The notes under the pieces: model-generated
Database searches by the model: none
Told to the model about the DNA's origin: nothing
The model's input: only the letters and a program-made list of their open reading frames with translations
Origin: an uncultured Lachnospiraceae bacterium
Lineage (GTDB): Bacteria; Bacillota; Clostridia; Lachnospirales; Lachnospiraceae
Length of the DNA: 64,000 bases
Direction: 5' to 3'
Assembly: GCA_945919075.1 (NCBI GenBank)
Contig: CAMEIX010000015.1
Location: 1 to 64,000, forward strand
Position numbers and translations under genes: made by a program
In this document: piece by piece, positions 51,005-58,870 of the stretch
Layout of the letters: each line of letters begins with the position of its first letter
Numbering within the stretch: the stretch's first letter is position 1

Positions 51005-52771
51005 ATGAAGAAGATTTTGGAACTGATTTCGGAAGAAATGCAGGAGGCTTTTGAAAAAGCCGGTTATGAGAAAACTTTGGGAAGGGTCACAATATCCAAT
51101 CGTCCCGACCTTTGTGAATACCAGTGCAACGGCGCTATGGCCGGTGCAAAACAGTACAAAAAAGCACCCATTATGATTGCAAACGAAGTGGCAGCAAATC
51201 TTTCTGACAGCAAAGTATTTGCAAATGTGGAAGCTGTCATGCCCGGTTTCCTTAACCTGAAGGTCAAGGAAAGCTTTTTAACCTCTTATTTGCAGGAAAT
51301 GAATGATACGGACAAGTTTGGCCTTGAGAAGCCGCATAAACCAATGAAGGTGGTAGTGGATTACGGCGGAGCAAATATAGCGAAGCCCCTTCATGTCGGA
51401 CATATCCGTTCAGCGGTAATCGGCGAAAGCGTAAAACGAATTTTACGTTACTGCGGGCATGAAGTAATCGGTGATGTGCATCTGGGGGACTGGGGACTTC
51501 AGATGGGACTTGTTATTACCGAGTTAAAGGAAAGACAGCCCGATTTAGTGTATTTCGATGAAAGTTACGAGGGCGAATACCCCACCGAGGCTCCTTTTAC
51601 CATCTCTGAACTGGAGGAGCTGTATCCTACCGCAAGCAAAAAGAGCAAAGAAGATGCAGAGTATAAGGCAAAGGCCATGGATGTTACCTTCAAAATGCAG
51701 AGCGGCGTAAGAGGCTACCGCGCAGTCTGGAAGCACATCCTGAATGTTTCCGTAGCGGACTTAAAGAAAAATTACGGCAGCTTGAATGTAGACTTTGACC
51801 TGTGGAAGGGGGAATCTGATGTCCATGATCTGATTCCTTCCATGGTAAAATATATGAAAGACAACGGCTATGCGCATGAAAGTGAAGGAGCGCTGGTTGT
51901 GGATGTAAAGGAGGACACCGATACCAAGGAAATTCCTCCCTGTATGATTTTAAAATCCGATGGTGCGGCACTTTATAATACCACCGACCTTGCAACCATT
52001 ATGGACCGTATGGAAAATATCGGGCCGGACAAGATAATTTACCTCACCGATAAACGTCAGGAACTGTATTTTGAACAGGTATTCCGTTGTGCACGAAAGA
52101 CCAAGCTGGTGAAGCCGGAAACAGAGCTTAAGTGGATTGGTTTCGGCACCATGAACGGAAAAGACGGCAAGCCTTTCAAGACCCGTGACGGCGGTGTAAT
52201 GCGTTTGGAAGTGCTGATTAAAGAGACTACCGACGAGATGTATCGCAAGATTACCGAGAACCATGACCTTCCTAAAGAAGAAGCGGAAGAGACCGCAAAA
52301 CTGATTGCATTATCCGCGTTAAAGTATGGGGATCTTTCTAATCAGGCAAGCAAGGATTATATATTTGATATTGAGCGTTTCACTTCTTTTGAAGGCGATA
52401 CCGGTCCGTACATCCTTTATACAATTGTGCGCATTAAGTCTATCCTGAATAAATACAAAGAGCAGGGCGGCGATATTGCCGGCTTGAAGCTTATGGACGC
52501 ACAGAATGCATCCGAAAAAGATCTGATGATGCAGCTTGTGGGCTTCAACACCGTTATGGAAAGTGCATGTGAGGAAGTTGCACCGCACAAAATCTGTGCT
52601 TATATCTATGACCTCGCCAATGCCTTTAACCGTTTCTATCATGAAACAAAGATTTTGTCAGAGGAAAACGAGGAACGTAAAAGTGGTCTGATTGCCCTTT
52701 TGGTACTTACAAAGAATGTGCTTGAAACCTGTATTGACGTGCTGGGATTCTCAGCACCGGACAGGATGTAA
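51005..52771 (+). CDS. argS: Arginyl-tRNA synthetase
   Basis: This class I synthetase of about 588 residues charges tRNA-Arg. The start is ATG 51005, five bases from GGAGG; the open frame reaches back to 50972. The N-terminal Add-1 domain recognises the tRNA D-loop. The HIGH-type motif is ANIAKPLHVGHIRSA, followed by GDVHLGDWGLQMG. As in many ArgS proteins a clear KMSKS is lacking; KPFKTRDGG stands in its place. A helical anticodon-binding domain ends with VLGFSAPDRM. A strong terminator follows. Confidence 0.96.
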   Translation: MKKILELISEEMQEAFEKAGYEKTLGRVTISNRPDLCEYQCNGAMAGAKQYKKAPIMIANEVAANLSDSKVFANVEAVMPGFLNLKVKESFLTSYLQEMNDTDKFGLEKPHKPMKVVVDYGGANIAKPLHVGHIRSAVIGESVKRILRYCGHEVIGDVHLGDWGLQMGLVITELKERQPDLVYFDESYEGEYPTEAPFTISELEELYPTASKKSKEDAEYKAKAMDVTFKMQSGVRGYRAVWKHILNVSVADLKKNYGSLNVDFDLWKGESDVHDLIPSMVKYMKDNGYAHESEGALVVDVKEDTDTKEIPPCMILKSDGAALYNTTDLATIMDRMENIGPDKIIYLTDKRQELYFEQVFRCARKTKLVKPETELKWIGFGTMNGKDGKPFKTRDGGVMRLEVLIKETTDEMYRKITENHDLPKEEAEETAKLIALSALKYGDLSNQASKDYIFDIERFTSFEGDTGPYILYTIVRIKSILNKYKEQGGDIAGLKLMDAQNASEKDLMMQLVGFNTVMESACEEVAPHKICAYIYDLANAFNRFYHETKILSEENEERKSGLIALLVLTKNVLETCIDVLGFSAPDRM

Positions 52772-52822
52772 GGAAACCACAGTGTAAAAGACATGGGTCA
52801 AAATCGAATAAAGAAAATCCGG

Positions 52823-52854
52823 TATGAGGCTGTGAAAACAGCCTCATATTTTTT
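52823..52854 (+). terminator. Terminator of argS
   Basis: TATGAGGCTG (52823-52832) and CAGCCTCATA (52839-52848) form a perfect ten-base stem with a six-base loop, and six T residues follow. Confidence 0.92.
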
Positions 52855-52924
52855 AATGAGGGGCTTTGCGGCTCCTCTTTTGTTATTCGGATGTAAATAT
52901 TTGTTGCTTTTTGCGATAAAGGTA

Positions 52925-52953
52925 GTGACTTTTATGTTATAATCATATATAAT
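52925..52953 (+). promoter_or_regulatory. Promoter outside the left end of the invertible segment
   Basis: GTGACT (52925-52930) and TATAAT (52948-52953) are spaced by 17 bases; an overlapping TGTTATAAT extended -10 lies at 52936-52944. It points right, toward the left inverted repeat 58 bases away. Because it lies outside the repeat it would stay fixed when the segment inverts and serve whichever gene faces it. Confidence 0.6.
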
Positions 52954-53010
52954 AGCAGTTGATTAGATTAAATTATACATACCGTTGAAGCAGAGGTAAT
53001 CATTGAGCTG

Positions 53011-53052
53011 TGAAGGATAATAGAGGATTATCTGTTGGTTATGTATACGGAT
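53011..53052 (+). repeat. Left copy of the perfect 42-bp inverted repeat
   Basis: All 42 bases are the exact reverse complement of 57158-57199; matching stops at the next base on both sides. It lies between the fixed promoter and the STAND NTPase start, in the 5' untranslated region. Confidence 0.97.
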
Positions 53053-53114
53053 TATATAAAAAGAATAATTATAAATTCTTCAAATTTACTATGAAACATT
53101 CAGAGGAAAACAGT

Positions 53115-55622
53115 ATGCAACAGTTATTACCAAATGAAGAACGATTTATTAATGAAATATACAATCAGATGCACGCTGCAAATACACTTTTTTTTATTTC
53201 CGGAAAGTCTGGTCATGGAAAGACTTTTAGCATTCATCAAGTAACACAAGCATTGGAACAATCAGGGTATTTATTGGTGTCATTTACTGGAGACTCTGTA
53301 CTTTCTGAAAGGGAATATCATCCATTCTACAAGGCCCTGTCAGAAGTTCTTCCATTTAGTGCGGAATATGGACCTAAAAAAGTATTGTCAGACTGTGTTG
53401 ATAGTATTCCAAAGGTGGGACAAGGGGTTAATAAAATATTGAATTTTCTTTCCAAAAGGAATGCTGCACAAAAGAAGATTAGAGATCTGATACTAAATGA
53501 AAAAGAACAAGATATAATGTGTAAACTACAGTATTTGGCAGAACAGAAGGATCTTTTGTTTGTATGTGACAATATAAACTATTGGGATGAAAAATCGCTG
53601 AGATTATTGTACCTTATTTTGCAGAATAGATATACAAAATATGACTTTTTATCAGGAAGTATTTTTATTTTTTTATATACCAGTGATAAAAAGTCAATGA
53701 ATAATGACTTGATCTGTGCAATCAAGGATAGTGTTGATAAAAATGGTAAAATTGATTTTCCCGAATTAAAATGCACGGAATTCAAAGATGCATTAAATAT
53801 TTTAGGATATAAACGTTCACTTTCTGAAAAGGAATGTGAACTGCTGTTTTCCCTAATTAATGGACACATTCGGATGTTAGTAGAACTGATAGATGAATTA
53901 AACCAAAACCGATTAACACTAAACTCAGCAGAAGGTAAACCAAAAGAAATTTTAACCACCATTATTCATCAACGACTAAAGGATTATGGGGCTACTGGCG
54001 AACAAATTAAAATCACCTTAGAATATGCCGCTTTGCTGGGTCTATCTTTTTCAAGTTATGAATTGAACAAAATAATGCAATTGAAAAGCAGTCTATTCGA
54101 AATAATTATCAAACACTCGAATGAAATGAAACTTATTGAAAGGCAAAGTGAAAAAAATAATACATTACAGTTTGCTCATGATATTATACATGAAATATTT
54201 CAGAGTGAGATTTCGGAAAACGGTGCAGAGTACTATGAAAGAATAGAATTATGTCTTAGAGAAATAGAGCCAGGACAATATATCAGGAGATCACAGTATG
54301 CGTTTAAGGCTGGAAATATGAATAGAGCCATTATTTTAGCTGTTTTGAATATTCTTAAACAAATCAGAGAAGATGGTACTATCTCCGATCAAGATTTACT
54401 TAAATATCAAGGACTGTTTGCAAAAGAAAACTCATTTTTTATGTATTACGAATATATTAAACGTATGAAAGAGGGATATGATCTTTATAGACAAGGAGAC
54501 TACGAAAAAGCCCTAAAGACAGTTCTACTAATTGACAAAATATATCCTGTAGAATTTCTTGTAGAAAAAGAAATATTGTGCTCTTATTGTTATACGAAAA
54601 AAATAGAATCCTGTTATAGATATACTGGATTAACGCGCCTTAATAATTATGCTTCAATTGAAAAATGCAACAATGAGCGTGATCTATATGAAAGAGTGCT
54701 TGTACGTTTAACAATATTGGAGGCTCATCTTGGAAATATCAGCGCTGCTCGAACTGCTGAAAGCGAAATAATTCGCTCTCTAAGCAACAGAGTAAATCAT
54801 GATGAGCAAGCTCAAATGCGTTTTCATACATTGAATAGAATTTCCAATGCTTTTTATGATTGTGAAACAGCTGCTGACAAAATGAAAAAAGCTGTAAAAT
54901 ATTTTGGAACCGACTTTGAAAAAGGTGGTCTATGGAGAAACACAAAACAATACTATTTGTCACAAGTTAATTATGCAGGAGTATTGTGCTTGAATGGTGA
55001 GTTCAAAGAGAGCTATGAAAGAAACGAAAAAATATTAGCACTATGTCAGCAGTTTCCAGACTTTCCTTTTCCAAGAACCAATATATTTCTGAATAATTAT
55101 TTGATTTCAGGTTATTTAGCTCATCAATTGACAGTCGAGGAATGCGCCCAAAGTTTTAAGGAATTAGTGGATTCGTTAGATCCTTGTGCAGAAAGATTGT
55201 TTTTCGTTGCTAATTTTTCAATTTTTTTGGCATTGTCTGGAAATGTAAGAGAGGCACTCTTACGATTACAACAAGAAGCGAAAATACAAGATATAAAAGA
55301 AGATAAGGAAAAAATATATAATTATAGAATAGTGTTCAATTCTGGTGTATATCAGTTTTTGCTAAATAATAAGGAGGAAGCTCTTAATATATTTACTAAA
55401 TTAGATGAGCAAATGATTTCTGTGGGGCTAAAGAATGATGAAATATATGCCGAAAAGCGTGTTTCACAAGTAGTACAGTATATATCAAATATGAACTTTC
55501 CAGTTACACCTAAACAGTGGGAAGATATTTTACTACAGAATAGTAGCGAATTCCAACCTACTCCGTGGAATTACTATGGTAAAGGTTATGCTTTTACAAC
55601 TGTATTTAACTGGGATTTATAA
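53115..55622 (+). CDS. STAND-type NTPase with helical repeat region
   Basis: This protein of about 835 residues has an N-terminal NTPase with Walker A GKSGHGKT (residues 30-37) and Walker B LLFVCDNINYWDE. A winged-helix-like middle follows, and a long helical, TPR-like C-terminal half begins near residue 400. This is the layout of STAND signal-transducing NTPases and of MalT-like regulators, but no C-terminal DNA-binding domain is visible. The start is ATG 53115 behind AGAGGAAA. The frame opens at GTG 53010 inside the repeat, so a read-through product would carry repeat-encoded residues. It overlaps the convergent GNAT gene by 17 bases. The gene is AT-rich. Confidence 0.72.
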   Translation: MQQLLPNEERFINEIYNQMHAANTLFFISGKSGHGKTFSIHQVTQALEQSGYLLVSFTGDSVLSEREYHPFYKALSEVLPFSAEYGPKKVLSDCVDSIPKVGQGVNKILNFLSKRNAAQKKIRDLILNEKEQDIMCKLQYLAEQKDLLFVCDNINYWDEKSLRLLYLILQNRYTKYDFLSGSIFIFLYTSDKKSMNNDLICAIKDSVDKNGKIDFPELKCTEFKDALNILGYKRSLSEKECELLFSLINGHIRMLVELIDELNQNRLTLNSAEGKPKEILTTIIHQRLKDYGATGEQIKITLEYAALLGLSFSSYELNKIMQLKSSLFEIIIKHSNEMKLIERQSEKNNTLQFAHDIIHEIFQSEISENGAEYYERIELCLREIEPGQYIRRSQYAFKAGNMNRAIILAVLNILKQIREDGTISDQDLLKYQGLFAKENSFFMYYEYIKRMKEGYDLYRQGDYEKALKTVLLIDKIYPVEFLVEKEILCSYCYTKKIESCYRYTGLTRLNNYASIEKCNNERDLYERVLVRLTILEAHLGNISAARTAESEIIRSLSNRVNHDEQAQMRFHTLNRISNAFYDCETAADKMKKAVKYFGTDFEKGGLWRNTKQYYLSQVNYAGVLCLNGEFKESYERNEKILALCQQFPDFPFPRTNIFLNNYLISGYLAHQLTVEECAQSFKELVDSLDPCAERLFFVANFSIFLALSGNVREALLRLQQEAKIQDIKEDKEKIYNYRIVFNSGVYQFLLNNKEEALNIFTKLDEQMISVGLKNDEIYAEKRVSQVVQYISNMNFPVTPKQWEDILLQNSSEFQPTPWNYYGKGYAFTTVFNWDL

Positions 55623-56022
55623 TGAGTTCCATCCCCATTCCCTTAGTTCGACCATCTCGTTTTTGAAATCCTATTTTTTCATAAAACGATTCCCTCTCTT
55701 TAGAAGCCATGAGACTTACGACTGCAAAGGAAGAAGCATGCCTATAAACATAGTCAAGAAGAGAATTGACTAACAAAGTTCCAACTCCCTTGTTTTGATA
55801 ATCTGGCAATACCACGATATCTTGAATGAAAAAAGAAAGTATGTTGTCACCGGTCATACGTCCCATTCCTATAATATTGTCATCGTAATATGCAGAAACA
55901 GTTAATATACTGTTCTCTATTGCAGTGGTGAAAATCTCCTTGGGCTGTGAAGTCCAAGGAGTACTGGCTCTAAGATAAGCCCATTCTTCAGCTGTTAATG
56001 TATTATATTCTATCTTTAACAT
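55606..56022 (-). CDS. GNAT-family N-acetyltransferase of the invertible module
   Basis: This 138-residue acetyltransferase has the acetyl-CoA motif IQDIVVLPDYQNKGVGTLLV and the motif B FAVVSLMASKERESFYEKIGF. Its substrate is unknown. It overlaps the end of the ATP-grasp gene by seven bases, so the two are made together, and it converges with the STAND gene. Acetylation of a product of the ligase, or of a toxic compound, is possible. Confidence 0.82.
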   Translation of the reverse strand: MLKIEYNTLTAEEWAYLRASTPWTSQPKEIFTTAIENSILTVSAYYDDNIIGMGRMTGDNILSFFIQDIVVLPDYQNKGVGTLLVNSLLDYVYRHASSFAVVSLMASKERESFYEKIGFQKRDGRTKGMGMELIINPS

Positions 56023-57101
56023 AAACTCTCCCAGGACAGGGTCAAACCTATCAATGTGTCTAAAACATCTGCATACGTTAATCCAAATTCTTGATATTCA
56101 TAATAGAACGTCATACTTTTTGTAATATGAGGATTGGTGGCTATATCTGTGACGTACGCGTTGCCCATAGAATCAATGCGGTAGTCTATGCGTCCCATGT
56201 TTTTGATTCCAATTGCGGTAGCAATATCTTCTGTTAAATACTCAAGACTTGCCGCTAACTCAGGTTTAATTTCGTGAAAATTATAATGCTTAAACTTATG
56301 GTTGCCACGTATATCATAATCTAAAATCTTATTACCAAGGCATTTATTGTTCTCTATGGAAATGCCGGCCGGGAACAGACTGCAGCATTCTGTTGCAGAG
56401 ATAAGTACAGGAACTTCAGTTTCGAATCCACTTATAAATTTTTCAACAATAACATCTTGATTAAATTTTTTTGACATCTCGATAATGAAAGTATCAGTTG
56501 TCAAATTATACTCTACAATATTGGAATGCGTTAAGCCAATACTTGATGATTCAGAATTAACCTTCAAAATTACGGTTTCACCAATAGGTGGACATTTTTT
56601 AGCTATCCATCCGTCCCTTTTGCTGAAATACCAGCTTGGGCATACGGGGAATCCCATTTCTTTTAGAAAACAATACCAGTGGAACTTGTTTCGTGCAAAA
56701 CTAACTGTATATGGATCACTGCTTGCACATAAGATATTGTGTAATTGGCAAAAGGCAGGAATAAGCGATTTTCGCCCTATACCGATACCCTTTTGGGCCG
56801 AGTTAATAACTAACATCTTTCGAGGATAGTTATTTCTGATAATGCCACTTTCATAGTCTGCAATAAAATCATTTTCATCAAAATAGCACTTTACGGAATA
56901 ATCGTTAAACTTGATAGTATTAAAAATTTCTTCGTATTGTGAGTACGAATAATACTCACTTATTACAGAACTTTGAGAATAATCGTTAAAGTTATTTGTA
57001 ACCCCTTTTACATTCATAACAAGAATTATAAGTAATTTTTCTTTATTTTTATGAGCATAATCAATATATTTACGTACAAATTCTCTTTGCTTTTGGTACA
57101 T
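56016..57101 (-). CDS. ATP-grasp ligase (D-Ala-D-Ala ligase-like)
   Basis: This 361-residue protein has an N-terminal pre-ATP-grasp domain and a C-terminal ATP-grasp domain: SESSSIGLTHSNIVEY, DVIVEKFISGFETEVPVLI and GRIDYRIDSMGNAYVTDIAT with NPH as the metal-binding end. Such enzymes form amide or ester bonds between a carboxylate and an amine or hydroxyl. TTAGGAGAAGATTGTT precedes the ATG on the minus strand. In the present orientation the only transcription into it would come from the recombinase side across the right repeat. Confidence 0.8.
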   Translation of the reverse strand: MYQKQREFVRKYIDYAHKNKEKLLIILVMNVKGVTNNFNDYSQSSVISEYYSYSQYEEIFNTIKFNDYSVKCYFDENDFIADYESGIIRNNYPRKMLVINSAQKGIGIGRKSLIPAFCQLHNILCASSDPYTVSFARNKFHWYCFLKEMGFPVCPSWYFSKRDGWIAKKCPPIGETVILKVNSESSSIGLTHSNIVEYNLTTDTFIIEMSKKFNQDVIVEKFISGFETEVPVLISATECCSLFPAGISIENNKCLGNKILDYDIRGNHKFKHYNFHEIKPELAASLEYLTEDIATAIGIKNMGRIDYRIDSMGNAYVTDIATNPHITKSMTFYYEYQEFGLTYADVLDTLIGLTLSWESLC

Positions 57102-57157
57102 AACAATCTTCTCCTAAATAATATACAGAATAATTTGATATATGGTTTTCTATAAAG

Positions 57158-57199
57158 ATCCGTATACATAACCAACAGATAATCCTCTATTATCCTTCA
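57158..57199 (-). repeat. Right copy of the perfect 42-bp inverted repeat
   Basis: This copy is the exact reverse complement of 53011-53052. It lies upstream of the ATP-grasp gene and contains the last codons and the stop codon of the recombinase, so inversion would leave the recombinase intact. Confidence 0.97.
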
Positions 57200-58155
57200 T
57201 CCACCATAATGGGCTCCTGTAGAAAAGTTTGTGACCCGATATGAAATTTCTGCCGGGGATGTTTGGTAGTGAGGATGTCTTTCTGCTTGGACATAGCAAC
57301 GTGTGTATAAATTTCGGTAATGTTTATGGAACTGTGTCCGAGGATATTCTGTATGTATCGAATATCTACGTCGGCCTCTAAAAGACTGGTAGCAAAAGTG
57401 TGGCGGAACATGTGCGGGGTTATGTGCAGGTTAATGGCGGCAAGAGAGGTGTATTTGTTTATCATACGTCGTACCGCCTGATCGGAAAATGGCTTGCCGG
57501 ATTGATTTACAAAAAAGTGGTTGGATTGCAGAATTTCATTTTGGTAACAGTCACGGTATTCCTTTAGTATCTTAATGACATCTACATTGCCAAGCTGCAC
57601 GCGGCGCTCTTTGCAGCCTTTTCCGTAAATTAGGATTACCCCATCCCGCAGGTCTACATTTGCAGGAGTGAGGGAGCATAATTCTGAAATTCTGATTCCG
57701 GTGGCAAAAAGCATTTCAATCACAGCAATATCTCTAAGGGCATTTTTTTCCTGACAGGGGGTCTTGGAAAGGGCACGCTTCCTATAAATGAAACTCATAA
57801 AGTTTTCTATTGTGTGAAGAGGAATGGTTTTAGGCAATATCACAGGTTCTCGCAGCTTTATCTGCAATTTGTTAAATGGATTTATTGCAATAATATCTTT
57901 GTATTCCAAGTAGTGGAAGAAGGTTTTGAGGGAGGCAATTTTTCGCTTAACAGTTTTGGGTTTATATTTTTGATTTAAGGTTGCAATATAGCTTTCCAAC
58001 TCCAATTGCGTAATCTGGTCTAGGGGCATTTCATTCATCATATACCTGAATTGGGTTAAATCGATTCGGTATGCTTTAATGGATTTCTTGTCCAGTCTTT
58101 TTTGATTCATACAATATTCTAAGTAATTTTGGATCAGTAATTCTAATTGTTTCAT
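57190..58155 (-). CDS. XerC/XerD-like tyrosine recombinase (probable invertase)
   Basis: This 321-residue recombinase has an N-terminal core-binding domain and a catalytic domain with Arg in TGIRISELCS, the HxxR in HMFRHTFATS, a His in GHSSINI and the nucleophile Tyr in IYTHVAM. All catalytic residues are present. AAGGAGAAATAAG precedes ATG 58155 on the minus strand. Unlike chromosomal XerC/D, its 3' end lies inside one of the 42-bp repeats, a typical position for DNA invertases that act on the sites beside them. It is the likely enzyme for the inversion. Confidence 0.92.
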   Translation of the reverse strand: MKQLELLIQNYLEYCMNQKRLDKKSIKAYRIDLTQFRYMMNEMPLDQITQLELESYIATLNQKYKPKTVKRKIASLKTFFHYLEYKDIIAINPFNKLQIKLREPVILPKTIPLHTIENFMSFIYRKRALSKTPCQEKNALRDIAVIEMLFATGIRISELCSLTPANVDLRDGVILIYGKGCKERRVQLGNVDVIKILKEYRDCYQNEILQSNHFFVNQSGKPFSDQAVRRMINKYTSLAAINLHITPHMFRHTFATSLLEADVDIRYIQNILGHSSINITEIYTHVAMSKQKDILTTKHPRQKFHIGSQTFLQEPIMVDEG

Positions 58156-58244
58156 CTTATTTCTCCTTTTCCGTCATTAATGGTTTATAAACAAAACAGA
58201 CAAAATTTGACTGCATTCATTATTTTAATTAGTTTTTGATGCAA

Positions 58245-58263
58245 ATTGTATATTTTATACAAT
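58245..58263. promoter_or_regulatory. Palindrome between recombinase and YD-repeat gene
   Basis: ATTGTATA (58245-58252) and TATACAAT (58256-58263) form a perfect inverted repeat with a three-base centre in the divergent intergenic region. It is a candidate operator for control of the recombinase or of the surface-protein genes. Confidence 0.4.
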
Positions 58264-58383
58264 AATAAAGATACTGGAAAAATATAATAAAAATAATTTA
58301 TAAAAAAAATTACAAATCAATGTAACGAAATGGCTGTCTGAACACATATATAAGTAGAGGGATAAATTTTGACAGGGGGACAA

Positions 58384-58869
58384 ATGATGAAGATTAGACA
58401 GAGAAAAAAGAGTAAAAAGAGCAAGAGACTGATTATTTTAATGGTTACGATTAGTCTTTTCATGATACTTTCTGACAATGTAAATGCGGAAAGCTATGAA
58501 TATGACAAGCTGGGTCGGGTGCGAAAGGTAACTTATGATGACGGATCATGTATTACCTATGAATATGATGCAAACGGAAATATTACAAATAAGAAGGCAT
58601 CAGTCGTAAAGAAGCCCGGACAGGAACCAGGATCGGGAACAGGAACAGAGCCGGGAGCGGGAACGGATCCGGGAACGGGAACAGAGCCGGGAACGGGAAC
58701 AGAGCCGGGAGCGGGAACGGATCCGGGAACGGGAACAGAGTCGGGAACAGGAACAGATCCGGAGGAGAAAAAGACATTCTGGGAAAAGATATGGGATTCC
58801 GAAACGGGTTTTTTCAAAAATGTCTGGAAGTGGATAAAGTTATTATTTGGAAATACGGAGGAAGAATAG
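58384..58869 (+). CDS. Secreted YD-repeat miniprotein
   Basis: This protein of about 161 residues starts at ATG 58384 behind AGGGGGACAA. A basic, hydrophobic signal peptide ends near VNAES. Two YD-type RHS repeat units follow (YEYDKLGRVRKVTYDDGS and YEYDANGNITNK). Then comes a PGTGTEPGAGTD linker and a C-terminal aromatic, basic helix (FFKNVWKWIKLLFG). YD repeats normally occur in long arrays, so a protein with only two is unusual. It is followed after one base by the giant surface protein, with which it may interact. Confidence 0.75.
   Translation: MMKIRQRKKSKKSKRLIILMVTISLFMILSDNVNAESYEYDKLGRVRKVTYDDGSCITYEYDANGNITNKKASVVKKPGQEPGSGTGTEPGAGTDPGTGTEPGTGTEPGAGTDPGTGTESGTGTDPEEKKTFWEKIWDSETGFFKNVWKWIKLLFGNTEEE
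58620..58755 (+). repeat. PGTGTE/PGAGTD-encoding tandem repeats
   Basis: Eighteen-base units of CCGGGAACGGGAACAGAG type alternate with GGAGCGGGAACGGATC variants over about 135 bases, giving six to seven copies in frame. Repeat number is likely variable between strains. Confidence 0.85.
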
Positions 58870-58870
58870 C

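Noticed and set aside
58620..58755. Short regular repeats that could be taken for a CRISPR array
   Set aside because: Units of 18 bases with no spacers, fully in frame and encoding PGTGTE-type residues; no cas genes.
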